Below are positions 44,821 to 56,689 of a stretch of 64,000 nt of DNA, one piece after another (position 1 is the first letter of the stretch; the number at the start of each line of letters is the position of its first letter). Source of the stretch: Plasmodiophora brassicae (lineage: Eukaryota; Endomyxa: Phytomyxea; Phytomyxea; Plasmodiophorida); the NCBI GenBank assembly GCA_036867785.1, contig CP145409.1, positions 186,001-250,000 on the forward strand, in the 5' to 3' direction. The notes beneath the pieces are model-generated. The model had not been told where the DNA came from, did no database searches, and was given only the letters and a program-made list of their open reading frames with translations. The position numbers were made by a program, and so were the translations under genes.

Positions 44821-45388
44821 TCAGACGTGAACAGCGAACACTGTGACGACGCAATGCATCGTTTGGTTCTCCCATTTCACCGAACACGACCCTGACGGAG
44901 TCGATCTGTTAGCATCGACGTCGCTAAGTTGATTCACTCATACATACCATCGGTGTTCAGATCCCAGAAGCAAGCGCTTGAAGTGTGCATGCCAGCACCA
45001 TTCCGCTGCATAATCGTGGAAGTCACTGGTAACGGACGTTCGATCGACGCTGTTCAATTTCATTCGCGCATCCGACGCGTACCAATGTACTTGAAGTTCT
45101 TGTCGAGCTGACGCAGGTTCTTCAGGACGCTCTCGATAATGGCCGCCGTCCAGTCGTGGACGCGCTTAGCGTGGTATACGCTCTGACCAAGGACCGGTTC
45201 CACCGACTTATCCACACATAGGTAAATGGCGCCCGACGTCCACACTGGCTTCGGTCGACCTAACCTGTTCGATGCACGCCTTCACTTCATCATGGTCGAA
45301 ACCGCCCTATCCGCGACATTCGTCAATCATTCATTTAAACGGGAAACGTGCAGGCACGTACGGTATCGTCATCGCCGAAGTCGCTCAT
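44821..45388 (-). CDS. DYNLT1: Tctex1-type dynein light chain
   Basis: Cargo-adaptor light chain of cytoplasmic and axonemal dynein. Five exons resolve completely: 45362-45388, 45265-45306, 45083-45206, 44948-45025 and 44821-44891, with introns of 55 to 58 nt or so. The joined protein has 113 residues, exactly the length of animal DYNLT1. It reads [100 protein letters not shown] and [10 protein letters not shown], matching DYNLT1 along its whole length (for example [20 protein letters not shown]). No single long open frame exists because the exons are so short. It converges with CC2D1, 86 bp away. Confidence 0.95.
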
Positions 45389-45640
45389 CGTTTATCGTTC
45401 ACCTTCAGTAACACGGTCACAGATCAGGCGCCACGCTCCGGTAGGAGGCTGCTCCCCAGGTCGAATTGCTGCCCTCACATGGCAAGCGCCGCCTCCTTCA
45501 AACGCCCAGCCTGAATCTGTAAACGAACCGAAACTGTTTCACTAGGATGGAATGCGAATTCATGACGCGACGAATAGTAGGACGTTTCGTCGTTCGGGAC
45601 TGCCTACTGCCTAATTTGGTGGTCGGAGTGCGGCAGAGCA

Positions 45641-47598
45641 ATGTCCTGGGCCATCGCCGTCGTCTGCGGTATCGTCCGCGTTGCCGGGGCCTTGTTTGTT
45701 AAGACGTACTTCAACCCGGACGAGTACTGGCAAGGGCCCGAGGTGGCACACCGCGTCGTCTTCGGGTACGTGACATTTGCGACCCGCTGTGGCACGGTAC
45801 ATCTTGACGGAAACGTTCAGGTATGGGTACCTGACCTGGGAATGGCAACCGTTCGCTCGCATTCGCGGGTTTGCACATCCTGCCATCTTCGCGATCTTCT
45901 TTAAAATCCTGCAACTTCTCAGTCTGGACACGCCAGCAATTATTGTTAGTCGTTTCGTTTCGGTTTTGATCATGGATCCGATTCAATCGTCTGGGGTGCC
46001 CTCTGCAGCGAGTAACGCCGCGTCTGGTCCAAGCCGCTATTGCAACCATCGGTGACGTGTTCCTGTACAAGCTCGCGAACCGCTGGTTTGGATCTCGGGT
46101 CGCCACCCTCTCGGTATGCCGGCACAATACTACGAGGGAAACCTGAACGCGCCTCTGATTGTTCGTCATGCGGACAGTTGTTCTGCCAGCTGGTGAACTG
46201 GTTTTATTTCTACTGCATCGTTCGCACGTTCTCCAACAGCGTCGAGACTATCCTGACCCTTATCGCCCTGTTCTATTGGCCATACTTGCCCGACGATGGG
46301 CGAGGAAAGCGTGCCACTGCGTTGGCATACGCGGCGCTATCCATTATTATGCGACCTACCAGTGTAGGCAGCGTTTGATGCAGTGTCAAGTCTTTATCTG
46401 ACTATTGTAGGGTCCGTTCTGGGCGTTGCTCGGCTTGCACCTACTGCTGAGATCTCGCGACCGTTCTCGGTTGGTGTTCATGGAAGTCGTTCCGGTTGGC
46501 ATCGCGGCGCTTGCTGCGTCGTTTGCCATTGACAGGATCTTCTACGGCTCCTGGACTTTCGTCATGGCGAATTTCGCCAGGTACGTTCTCCGGGCGTTAT
46601 TTTATTCATCCAGTCAAACGGAGTTGCATGTCAGATTCAATTTCGGCGGTGGGGCGTGCCCAGGCGCCGCTATGTACGGTACGTCAGCGTTTCCGTCGTC
46701 GACCTGTGCCTTTCAATTGCCAGCCATAGCTTATGTGTCCAGGATCGCATCCGTGGCACTGGTATGTCAGTGAAGGATTGCCGGCGATGATCGGCTCGAT
46801 GATCCCGCTGGTCCTACTCGGCGTTTTCATGTCGCGACGATTTGCTCCTGCTTTGCTTTTCCTATCCATTCCGGCCATAATGAGTGTCAGCCCCCACAAG
46901 GAGTTCCGGTTCGTGCTTCCTGGTATGCCTATCGCGTTCATCTACGCGGGATACGGTATTCCAGGCGAATGTTTCAGGAATGCCTGGGGCTGACGCTTTA
47001 CGTCACAGGTTTGGCGATCCTTCAAGCATCGTATATGTCGCGAAAGCGATGGGGGTGGTTATATCCTTTTTCTATCGCTGTTGTGCTTGTGTCCAACGCT
47101 GGGGCTGTCGCCTATTTCGGAAGATGGCATCAGCGTGCGCCGGTCCAGCTGATGGATTATTTGGGTGATGCGCTAGATAAGCGTCCTGGTGACGTTCAGA
47201 GCATCGACTTTTTGACAGAATGTCATGCCACGCCATACTATAGCCACCTGCACGTTCCTGTTCCCATGCGCATTCTGGAATGTGCGCCCGAATTCAATGG
47301 GCCGCGCTGTGTTGGAGATCGGAGCAAGAGTGACAGCCAGGTTTGGGAACATCGACGGGTTCACCCTTACAGTTTTAATCTCACGACTACACAGAGCTTC
47401 CTTCGGGATCCTGAGGCTTTCGTCCTTCGCTATTACGCGAACATCACTGATCTTCCGTCTCATATCGTCCTGTTCGACGTCTATCGGAATCAGCTTCAGG
47501 GGTTTCTGGACACGCATTCTTATCGTTTGGAAGCATCATTCTTCCATTCGCATTTCGAACAAGAAACAGCATTGCTTCTGTACCGGAGGCAACCATGA
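45641..47598 (+). CDS. PIGB: GPI mannosyltransferase 3 (PIG-B/Gpi10), GT22
   Basis: ER enzyme that adds the third mannose to the GPI core from dolichol-phosphate-mannose. The first exon has FVKTYFNPDEYWQGPEVAHR, with the GT22 NPDE(Y/S)WQ lumenal loop that holds the catalytic Asp-Glu. A 57-nt intron (from about 45763, donor GTACGT) leads to YGYLTWEWQPFARIRGFAHP. Further exons contain hydrophobic spans and the PIG-B motifs HPWHWYVSEGLPAMIG, SVSPHKEFRFVLPGMP and, in the last exon, DFLTECHATPYYSHLHVPVP and MRILECAPEF. PIG-B has the same C-terminal H-P-x-x-x-RFLxCPP order. About ten membrane segments are expected. The start at 45641 is the first Met of the open frame, 250 bp from the divergent dynein light chain. 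Confidence 0.88.
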
Positions 47599-47892
47599 TA
47601 AACAGGGTCGACCGTTCCTGGTCACAGTCCGCGCGCCCCCATGTCTTACAGTTGGCATGCGGTCTGTGCTACCGAAGGCACTGTTTCATGGAACCTACCC
47701 ACAGAATGCCAAAGGGCTCCCATGTGGCAGGGCTCCGAGCCCAAGGAGTGCGTGCTACCCTTCTTTGGGCGCCCCCCAGTCATGCGGTGGACGTAGTGGC
47801 TCATCATTTGGGAAATTGTACGCGTTGGACTTGCAGCCTGTTCGTCAACGCGTGTCGTGACGATCGACGAGTGACGTCCGGGGACGCTCATC

Positions 47893-50405
47893 ATGTACTT
47901 CAGCTCGGAGCTGTTCGTGAAGCGCGGGCCGCTTGGCAACCTGTGGCTGGTACGATTTGTGTGCGGATCGCTGATCGAACGTGCTGACAGCGTGCAGGCC
48001 GGCACCGTGTTCCACAAACTGTCGAAGAAGGCAATACTGAACTCGAACATCGTGTCGATGTGCAAGAGTATCCAGAACCCACCCGTGCCGCTGGCGCTGC
48101 CAGCGCGTGCGCTCCTCTTCATGGGCGTTTGCCGCATCATGGATAAGAAGGCACACTACCTGCTCGTCGATGCTGTTGATGTATGAGTATTCTTGGATCC
48201 CAGACAACCGATGGGATGGAACCGTACTGATTGCGTACCCGACAGGCCCGGTCCAAGGTTCAGCTCGCACGTACAACCAGCCACGTCAATTTGTCGTGCA
48301 GCAGAGGGCAGGCAAGGTGATGGCATTACTACATCAGGATTGCTCGACGGGGCTTAACAAGCGTCACCGTTTCAGGGTTGATTCGATCAACATTGCGGGA
48401 GACGTTGATGACGTTCCTCTGCCTCCGATTCCGTTCGATATTTTCGACAAGGCGAACGCCGATTGCGACTTTGGTGAGGTCGCGTTGTTCGTCGAAACCC
48501 CGGACGTCAACGATGTCTCTCTTTGTAATCACGGGAAGTTTATTGGTAGGACGCCGCATGCCATCCCGTTTACTTGAGCTGACTTGAACCCGAACAGCGA
48601 ATGAAGCTGAAATTACGCTAGATGACGCTCCGAACCCGATGGACTTCGTCGTCCCACTTGACCAAGCACTGCTCGACCCGCTCATGTTTGTATCGTTGCG
48701 TAATTGGTAGTTGACGTCGCGATGACCAATGACGTTCAGCGGAGACGACGATTTCATTGCAATGCCTGATGGAACGGAGCGCAGCAGTTTCGGTGGATCT
48801 GACACAGTTGGGGGCGATTTCATGCTGCCTCCGATCGACATCGGTATCTGTGCGGACCTGAACGAAGAAATGGCCTCAAATGCATCGGTAATTACGCTTG
48901 GCGTCGGCAGCCCCGTTCGCTACTGACAGCAAGTTGTACAGGCGCGAACAAGGTACACAGGGAGCAGTACTGCTGGGACTGTGCTGTCGAGCAAGAAACG
49001 CAAACGTACACAGGTTAAGCACGATAAAGAAACCGTGATCCCTGTACAAGAATTAGACCGAGAAGTAAATGGGAGCACAGCAGCGCTGCTATGCAAGCGA
49101 ACGTCCATCCAAGTGAAACGTGCCACACAGCATCCAGGTCTGCCCAACACCTTATCCTCCAGTTTACACTGACGATGCGCTTCAGAAACGATTTTTGTTT
49201 CTACTCTTTCCCGGCAGCTGTGTCCTGTGCTGGCCGCGCAAACACAGGTTGACTTCAACATTACATCCTACGACAAGCGGCGCGGTCGCGAATTCATCGA
49301 GGACGCAGGTGAGTCAAGCGAAAGCACCCCCGGATGGCGTAGCTGATCCCACAGTCCCCAGATCTGGACCGCTATGAATCCAACAGCATGGGCAACAATT
49401 ACGACGCCAACTGGCAGGGCGGTGCGACCACGGCGTCGGTAAGCGATTCGCCATTGCATCACGTTGGCCAGTCGTGTTAAATGTGGCTGTGCAGTTTGAT
49501 GGTGGAGATCGCCGTTCAACCGGCACTCGTGACGAGCCAATTGAACAGATGCGGAGTGCTATGCTGGATCCTCTTGCCGAAGACGATGAAGAGCCAGCGA
49601 CGTTTCTGGGTAAACCTATCCAGCCACCAACGGACTCGCACACGGTTCACTCGGGCGCGTCGCGGCGCAAGACTGATGACCGCATGTCGATTCTATCGGT
49701 GGGTTCTCTTGGCAGCGGCGCATCCCAGTAAGCAACAGGGCCACAAACCTGTGACCATGTCATTGAACTTCTGCCAGTCGCTTGAGCTCCGTTCGGGGTA
49801 GTACCAGCCGCCCAGTGAGACCTGCCGGTGGTGATGATGATTTCCCTACTCCAGACTTTGACCTTTCACTGAGCCAATTCTGTGCGATGTCTGATTTCGC
49901 GTGTGAACGTGGACGACTGAACGGCCGGTTGCAGATATCCCCGAAGTTGAAGAGCGAGGTGGGATAGCCCAGGGGAGCCAGTTCAATCGCCGCGAGGGTG
50001 TGGATCGTGAAACAGAAATTCTACATGCGTATGGGCGCCATGGTTTTAATGTTCGTCTGGCATATATTTAATCCCTTCACAGTATCCTCGAGGAAAACTT
50101 TGTTGCGTCTTCGGGCGGCGAAATCGACCGTGTGCAACCTGTGGATTTCAGTGACGCCATCCAGCGCGCAGTCGGCAGCGACATTCAGGTCAGCCGCAAA
50201 GACGCCTCAATGTCGTTTGTCCAAATGCTAGGTAAGCACGCAACCGGGAGACACAATTGTGCACTGATATCTCGTTTGTCAACCTCGTCCTACAGTCCTG
50301 AAAGCCATGGACATGATCAACATTGCCCAGCTCGCGCCATACGGCCCAATTACCATCACCCCAACTTCAAAGTTCGCGCTTTCGTTCTCCAGTTCACAGT
50401 TGTGA
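47893..50405 (+). CDS. RAD21: Cohesin kleisin subunit RAD21/SCC1
   Basis: Closes the SMC1-SMC3 ring and is cut by separase. The first exon reads MYFSSELFVKRGPLGNLWLV, then KLSKKAILNSNIVSMCKSIQ and LPARALLFMGVCRIMDKKAH, YLLVDAVDV, the kleisin N-terminal domain that binds SMC3. Middle exons encode RVDSINIAGDVDDVPLPPIP, EITLDDAPNPMD and SKKRKRTQVKHDKETVIPVQ, like the KRRKLIVDxxxEL segment of Rad21, in a long Ser/acidic linker. The C-terminal exons read DAIQRAVGSDIQVSRKDASM, SFVQML and VLKAMDMINIAQLAPYGPIT, ITPTSKF, the winged helix that binds SMC1 (RKQAAAxFYxxLVLxxxxxI). About nine introns. Mitotic RAD21 is preferred over meiotic REC8 by the C-terminal motif, though the gene is quite divergent. 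Confidence 0.85.
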
Positions 50406-50513
50406 TTCCCGTCTACGACGTCACGTTTGCTCACTGCAATTTATAAAATGGTTGTAGGTTGTCCCCGTTCAGGTATAGCGGTGCATTACGATTTTAAGGG
50501 ACTAGGGGCATCG

Positions 50514-52062
50514 TTAGCGAATCGTCCCTCGGGACCGCCGCCGCCCGTCCGGATCGTCCCCAGAGGTCGTTGCCTCGGGTATGGAATTGGAAGAATGGCG
50601 CTGCCATTGCATTGAGAATCCCATCAGGTCCTCTTCGGTCGCCGAACTGTTCTGCCTGAGATTGCCCTGCTCGGTCCCCCCTACAGACGCTTGGCGTCTT
50701 CGGCGTCCCCGTCGGGACTGCTGCTGCTCAATGGTCTTCTTCGCTTCCGCCAACTCAACCTGTAGTCGGGCGATCTCGTCCTACTCATGCAATGTGTTCA
50801 GGAACGGCCATGATGCACTGTGGCCATCGATTTGAACCTGTTTCGACTTGATAACGATGTCAAGCAACTGAATTTCCGAGCTGTGGGACTGTCGAAGGCC
50901 TGCAATGGCGCTCTCATGCGCCATGCGTTCAGCAACGACCTGTTCCGTCAAGGCCTGCACCTTGGAAACAGATTCGTCCAGAGCGGTCCTCAGCCTCCCC
51001 GTTTCGGCGGTGAGATCCCGAATCTTCCCGTCCTGCTCACGAACCAGCCCTGTACGTTCAGGGAAATCGACACCCGCAACTCAATAAAGACATCGAAGGC
51101 GGTTACGAGTTTCGCGATCGCACTGGACGGAGAACAGCGTATCATATCCAGCCAGACGTTCGGTCAAGGCGCGGATCTCCTCTCGCAACTCGCCGGCGTC
51201 GTCTTCTGACACGCCTTTATGCGAAGACGTTCGCGCCGATCCTGTGCGAACATTCAGCTGTGGACCAGCGATGCCTGTAACTGCCGTGTGCCTTACGAAG
51301 ATCATCAAGCTGCTGCTGTAACGCGAACGTGTCCTGTCGCTGAAGGGCCAGAGCGATCTCCTGCTGGACACAGAAATCTCGCAGCTGGGCATCGGTCGCC
51401 AGGACAGGTCCTTTGGTGGCAGGCCCCGCTGTCAGCAGCGCGTTCTCAATCGACTGTTGCCGAGGCCCCCCATTCGTTGGTACCAGGCGCGACAACCAAC
51501 GAGCGAACGTTACCGCGATCTTCGCGTCGAACTCAGCCCGCATCGCCTCTACTGTCGATTGATGCTTGGCGACGGTGGCCAGCAATTCATTCTGCGCCCT
51601 CGTTGTCTGTTCATCGAGCTTCGCCTTGTAGTACGACTGCAACGTCAGGGTGGCATCGCCCGAACGTCGTTCGAGTTCGAGGCGGACGCGGTCCTCAGCG
51701 CGGACGACCTCGGCGCGGACGTCTCGCACGACATCCTGCAGGCGTTGCACCTCGGCGTACGCCAGGCCCAGATCACCGAGCTCGTTCGCATCCGTCTGCG
51801 TCTACGCGCCCGTCAGAGAGGAAGCGCGCCTCGTACCAACGCCGATGAACTTTCTAACCGCAGCGTGCACCTCGATTGGCGGCCCCCATCGTGCACCGTC
51901 GTAGGCGCGCTGTGTGACGACGATGGAGGCCAGCTCGATCGGCGGGCACCCGTGTCGTTTCGAGAACCGGCTCGGGCGACGTGGCGCGCCGCCCTGCACG
52001 ACCTGCAGCGGGGCCGGCAGCAATGCACCGGGCGCCTCGGTCAGCATGGCTGCTACGCCCAT
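50514..52062 (-). CDS. Coiled-coil protein, unknown
   Basis: Four exons or more. Exon 1 starts MGVAAMLTEAPGALLPAPLQ and includes HGCPPIELASIVVTQRAYDG and PIEVHAAVRKFIGVGTRRAS, which look globular. From about 51745 the protein is coiled coil: VQRLQDVVRDVRAEVVRAED, then LDEQTTRAQNELLATVAKHQ and ALALQRQDTFALQQQLDDLR. Separate exons give ELREEIRALTERLAGYDTLF, then GLVREQDGKIRDLTAETGRL and RTALDESVSKVQALTEQVVA. The last, 50514 to about 50760, reads VELAEAKKTIEQQQSRRGRR and a low-complexity tail. The N-terminal region may be a lipid- or protein-binding module, but no family is recognised. It starts 120 bp from the divergent WD40 gene. Confidence 0.6.
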
Positions 52063-52183
52063 CGGTAATGGTACCTGGGATCCCGCCCGATCCGCCTTGG
52101 TACAAGATCGTGATCGGTCACCATTACCCGTAATCGAGGGGCACCGACGTCGACGACATGCCCTTCCTGACGCGGTGACGGCC

Positions 52184-52447
52184 ATGTACTTTGCAGGGAT
52201 CGGGTCGCGGCTCTTGCGGTCGCATGCCGCCCGACGCAAGGACGTCATTGTGGCAAGACCATCGGCGCCGGACGCTGCTCCAGGGACACCTCGCCCCGGG
52301 CAACCGGCACCCGGGCCGTCCAGTGACAGCGATGACATGCTCAGCAGCGTACACGATGCCATGGACGTCCAGTACGAATCCGACGTCGAATTCCCGGATA
52401 CGGTCGGCCATCGGCGAACCCTGATCCAGGCCAGCAGTAACACGCCG

Positions 52448-52480
<33 letters not shown>

Positions 52481-54021
52481 TCGATGGAGGTACCGCCGTC
52501 TCGCGGTGGTGGGCGCTGTCAACTGACCAGGTGTCGCAGGTCTGCTCGATGGACTCGTCCAGTTCAGACATCACGCCGGCGGACGCGCTCGTCCATGGCG
52601 ACGTGCAAGGCATCCAGTGGTCGCGCCTGTCGATGACACGCGACAATTACAGGGCGACCCGGATGGAGAAGTACCATCAGTTCAACACGCACGAGTCGAC
52701 GTCGTTCACGCCCTACAACGAAGACGTACGTCGGGTTCGCTCGCGCCCGGTGCCCCCCGATTTGTAAACCTTGTCGCCATCCAGGAGTTGCATCGTGTCC
52801 AGGCGACCGACCGGTACATGCACTTCACCAGGAACGCCAGGCGTGCGACACCGTCGATCATGCATTTCCAGCTGAGGCACCTGGTGACGGCCGCCTCCAA
52901 CCACGCGGTCCTCACGATGAGTACGATATCGCCATTGCTGCTGCTGCTGCTGCTGGAACCCAGCGACTGACGTTACGCGACAGACGGTAACCGGGTATAC
53001 CGATGGAACACGCTGACGAACGCGGTCGACGTCGTCTTGGACCTGTCCGGGTTCAACGTGATGGACTGCGTCCAGATCAGCACGATCCATTCGTCTGGCG
53101 ATCTTCTATATGCGGTACCGGGAGGGCGCGCCCGATAGCACACTGGAACCCGACGTTCATGACGGTGGGATAACAGGGCGGGTTCCAGGGCGAGCTGATC
53201 GTGTACAACCTGGAGTTGGAACGCGTCATGTACCGGAACCGTCTGACGGCGGCCGACAACTCGATCGCCAATTCGCTGACGACGTGCCCGGCCCTGCCGC
53301 ACCTGCTCATCTGCGCCAACAACGACAAGTTCGTCGACGTCCTCGACGTGAGCACGTGCCAGTCGATCAACCGGTTCAACGTCGACTTTGCCGTCAACGT
53401 CAGCGCTTGCTCATTACGTCGCTGTCTGCGCCCCGCCCGCTGACGTCCCTGCCTCCAGCATTGCACGTCGTCGAACGATGGCCGATTACTGTGCATGGTC
53501 GGCGACGCGCTCCATGGGGAGATCATGGATCGACGCTCGGGCGACAAAGTCGTCACCCTGGTGGGGCATCGCGACTTCTCGTTCGGGAGCTCATGGCACC
53601 CGAACGGGTACGTGGTCGCAACCGGCAACCAGGACAGGTACCAGGTGTCGCCGCTCCGTATCGTGCATCGGTTGCTGATGATGCGGTCGACTGCAACAGG
53701 ACGTGCCGCGTCTGGGACCTGCGACGCGTGTCGTCCAGCACGAAGATCCTGCCGGCGAACCTGGCATCGGTGCGTTCGGTGCGGTTCAGCGCGGGCGGCG
53801 AAGTGCTGGTCGTGGCCGAAGCGGCCGACTTTGTCCACCTGTACGACTGCGCGAACGACCTGTCGACCAGCCAGCAGATCGACTTCTTCGGCGAGACGGC
53901 CGGCGCCGACATCAGCAACGACGCGTCGACGCTCTTCATCGGCATCTCCGACAACGTTTACGGATCCATGCTCCAGTACTCTAGGCGTCCTGTAGGACTC
54001 ATGTCGAACATTGTCATCTAG
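52184..54021 (+). CDS. WD40-repeat protein, fungal/plant C2A9.03-like family
   Basis: A conserved but functionally undefined family (S. pombe SPAC2A9.03, plant homologues). The N-terminal exon is acidic and Ser-rich, with a polyserine tract. Then come VQGIQWSRLSMTRDNYRATR, IQELHRVQATDRYMHFTRNA, MHFQLRHLVTAASNHAV and QGELIVYNLELERVMYRNRL. The diagnostic C-terminal blades follow: VGHRDFSFGSSWHPNGYVVA, TGNQD, NRTCRVWDLRRVSSSTKILP, SVRSVRFSAGGEVLVVAEAA, DFVHLYDCAND and QQIDFFGETAGADISNDAST, LFIGISDNVYGSMLQYSRR. This reproduces the family order closely. Six or more introns. The start is uncertain: MYFAGIGSR at 52184 or an internal Met near 52337. Confidence 0.85.
52451..52480 (+). repeat. TCG trinucleotide tract (polyserine)
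   Basis: Nine TCG units followed by TCA encode a run of Ser in the N-terminal region of the WD40 protein. Similar short triplet tracts occur at about 28570-28590 (Gln, minus), 30275-30300 (Asp, minus) and 52935-52955 (CTG, apparently intronic). Confidence 0.9.
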
Positions 54022-54693
54022 GAACGATATCTAGAATGAACGTGCCGGTTTTCACCTACGATGTCGCCGGTTGAACAGTGTGCGATCGTTTGGCAACCCA
54101 GACCTGGCGCCGCGTTAAACGGACCCCTGTCGTCAACGCCTGCGAGGTCGAGGTCCAGGTGGAGCGAGCGCACATCCATCTGGCCAATCCGGCGGGCAGG
54201 ACTCTCGGATGCCGAACGACACCAACCAAGGCAGAACGTTACGGTCTTATGTGGCTCCAGTGAAACCAGTACGTGTGCCCGCACGAGTTAAACAGCGATC
54301 GGCGTTCAATGTCGAACACGTTGGGTTGCTTAGCAGGCCCGGTCTTGTACGTAGATAAGGAACGGTGTCGCTGCTCGTCGATATGCCTCGTTGTCACAAA
54401 CCCATGCCCTAAACTTCAGACCCGCATTTCCCAAAGTGCTTGACCTTGGGTTGTTCGCAGCTCTTCAATGTCGAAGAAGCATCCGACGATTCCGAGCGGC
54501 AAACCATGATGACATATTCATGTCCCGACCGAAGTCAATCGGATCGCGCGTGTTCGATGAGGGGGTGGTAACGGAGCCCAGCTGCCTACATAGGCACACC
54601 AGTTGGCCAGCAGATTCAGGGCAGTGTGTAGGAGGTAAATTACCTACCGCAGTCCGCAGTGTCCGTGACGGACTCCGCAGCACTGCGACGACC
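54022..54693. other. Spacer, no supported gene
   Basis: About 670 bp between two plus-strand genes. Open frames are short and motif-free. It should include the WD40 3' UTR and the MTR3 promoter. No repeats seen. Confidence 0.4.
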
Positions 54694-55612
54694 ATGGCGA
54701 CCCGCGTCTCGTATCGTCCTCTTCCTGAATCTGCCAGCGACCCTGACGCTGATCAACGCCCTCGACATGCCATGCGGCAAACGTGTACGTGCCGTGAGGT
54801 TAGGCTTGGGCGTAACCAGATTGCTCATGATTTGTAGTTTTGAAAACTGGAGTGGTCACTGAAGCCACCGGATCGGCGTATGTCGAATTGCAGAGCCCTT
54901 CTGGCAGATCAACCAAGGTGCACGATCTGATTACCTACCAATTGTTTGGATGGTACCTGAACGTCTCCATGTCCAGGTTATCTGCGCTGTATTTGGACCG
55001 CGGCAAACCAGCAAGGTGTCGACGTTCAGTGAGAGCGGGCGGCTATGGTGTGACTTCAAATACGCTCCGTTCTCGAATCCTGGTGGTCGCATTCCCAGAA
55101 CAGGACAGTCTGAGAAGGAACGCCTTCTCTCACGTTCAGGTGCATTTGTTTGCATAGCGCGCGTGTGCGCGTAGAGTCTTACTATATGTGTCGTGTGTCC
55201 AGTCGAGAAAGCACTGCATGACGCGATTCTGTTTGACAAGTTCCCGAAGGCTGTACTGGAAGTGTACGTCCTTGTTCTCGAAGACGACGGAGGTGACCTG
55301 GAGGCGGCCATCACGTGTGCATCGGCGGCGATCGCCGACGCCGGTGTCGAAATGCTCGACGTCGTTACAGCAGTATCTTCCGGTTATTCTCCTGAATCCG
55401 GTGTCGTTCTCGACCCCACCTCCACCCTGCAGCGTTCCCTATCGGCTACCGCCAGTGTCGCGTTCATCCCCGTCACCGGCAAGGTCACCCACGTTATCGT
55501 CACCGGACGAGGTTCCGAACCCAACATCAAGCGCATGGTCGACGCCTGCCTGGATGGTTGCTCGCAACTGTCCGCCGTCGTCCGCACGGTCCTGACAACC
55601 CAATTAAGTTAA
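54694..55612 (+). CDS. EXOSC6: Exosome subunit MTR3/EXOSC6 (RNase PH-like)
   Basis: Ring subunit of the RNA exosome. Four exons are read. Exon 1, 54694-54784, encodes MATRVSYRPLPESASDPDAD and joins over a 53-nt intron (54785-54837). Exon 2 reads FLKTGVVTEATGSAYVELQS, as in EXOSC6 (GLLSQAKGSAYLEAG). Exon 3, from about 54977, has VICAVFGPRQTSKVSTFSES and GRLWCDFKYAPFSNPGG. The last exon, from about 55204, has EKALHDAILFDKFPKAVLEV, YVLVLEDDGGDLEAAITCAS, ADAGVEMLDVVTAVSSGYSP and VLDPTSTLQRSLSATASVAF. RNase PH catalytic and phosphate-binding residues are not kept, as is usual for MTR3 of the inert ring. Length about 260 residues fits. Confidence 0.92.
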
Positions 55613-55789
55613 TAGAAAACCCAGCTGCTGCTGCCGCCTACTAATCCCCGTCTTGCCTATGGCACTCTACCGGCATCAGGTCTGTGCTCAGAAGGGCTGC
55701 CGGTGCAACGGACAACGTCAACAGCGGTTGCCGCGGTGGACTGGTGACCAGAGAACGGCGCGCTGCTCAGGGGCAGTCGCAGTCCGCAA

Positions 55790-56689
55790 ATGTTCCCACG
55801 GGGAGTGGTGCAAAGAGGGTCCCCGAACATCGTCTTTCGTGGTCTGCGCCGCGTGGTCACCGCCGATGCCCTCAGCAATGGCAGGGGGAGCGAGTGTGCG
55901 CCGGTGCCGCCCCAGCAGCATAACCTGCTGGATTTCGATGCGCTCCCAGCAATTGATGCGGCCGTGGGTGTCAAACCGTTCCCGAGTGCAGGAGGCCGTG
56001 TGTAACGGTGGGCGTGTTCTAGGCCATTATTGATGCGCGACGACGAGCGCTGCATGCGAAGTACAACAAGGATATGACGGCGCAGAACGAGGCGAATCTG
56101 AGTCTGGTGAAGAGGCTGGCGGGCTTGAACGCCAAATACCTGCCGCGTAAATACGGCATGGATACGATCCAGCTGGTCTACTGCCTGCGCGACAGCAAAC
56201 TTCTCGACATACGAATGTATGAGGTCGGCCTCATATCGTCGTTGTGCAACACGCTCGTACGTATCATGTGCGTTCCAGTGGCCCGTTCTCCCTATAACGG
56301 AAGCGTTCAGGTGGTTGCGACGGCGACGTCCGAAAGGCATCTAATGGCGGCGGCCAAGAAGGTTGCAAGGACCGCCCGCAAGTTCAACCCGCTTGGGTTT
56401 GATCCATCGCTGAGATTTCAAGTGGAGGGCGTTCCCGAGGACGAGTGGATGTGTGTCGATATGGGTCCGCGATTGCTTGCCATACCTGCTTTCACTCTGC
56501 ATTCTAATGCTGTCGCATGTAGGTCATATTGTGTTGAACCTGTTCAGCGAAGAGGCCAGGTACAAGTACGATATCGAGCACCGGTGGAAGGATTTCCAGA
56601 TTATGGGCAAGGAGATCGACTGGGCGCCGGTGCCGATTGTCGACGAGGACTTACCGGCCAGGTTTGGTGACGGTAAAAAGAGGTTTTGA
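55790..56689 (+). CDS. MALSU1: Mitochondrial ribosome silencing factor (RsfS/MALSU1)
   Basis: Binds the large mitoribosomal subunit through uL14 and blocks premature subunit joining. The N terminus (MFPRGVVQRGSPNIVFRGLR, RVVTADALSN) is basic without acidic residues, like a mitochondrial presequence. A 59-nt intron (55964-56022, donor GTGGGT) leads to the second exon (DARRRALHAKYNKDMTAQNE, then MDTIQLVYCLRDSKLLDIRM). Later exons read SVQVVATATSERHLMAAAKK, FQVEGVPEDEWMCVDMG and HIVLNLFSEEARYKYDIEHR, WKDFQ. This matches the RsfS core: (V/I)(V/A)(T/S)GTSxRHL, EG..(D/E)W...D.G, and V.H(I/L)(F)...R..Y.LE.LW. The GTS motif is changed to ATS. The C terminus is GDGKKRF. Confidence 0.88.

Noticed and set aside
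52441-52490. TCG tract as a telomere-like or regulatory repeat
   Set aside because: It is in frame in the WD40 gene and codes for serine; similar triplet tracts elsewhere are also coding or intronic.
55998-56022. Apparent 21- to 25-nt mini-intron at the first junction of the RsfS/MALSU1 gene
   Set aside because: A normal 59-nt intron with a better donor (GTGGGT at 55964) and the same acceptor keeps the frame, so no ultra-short intron is needed.
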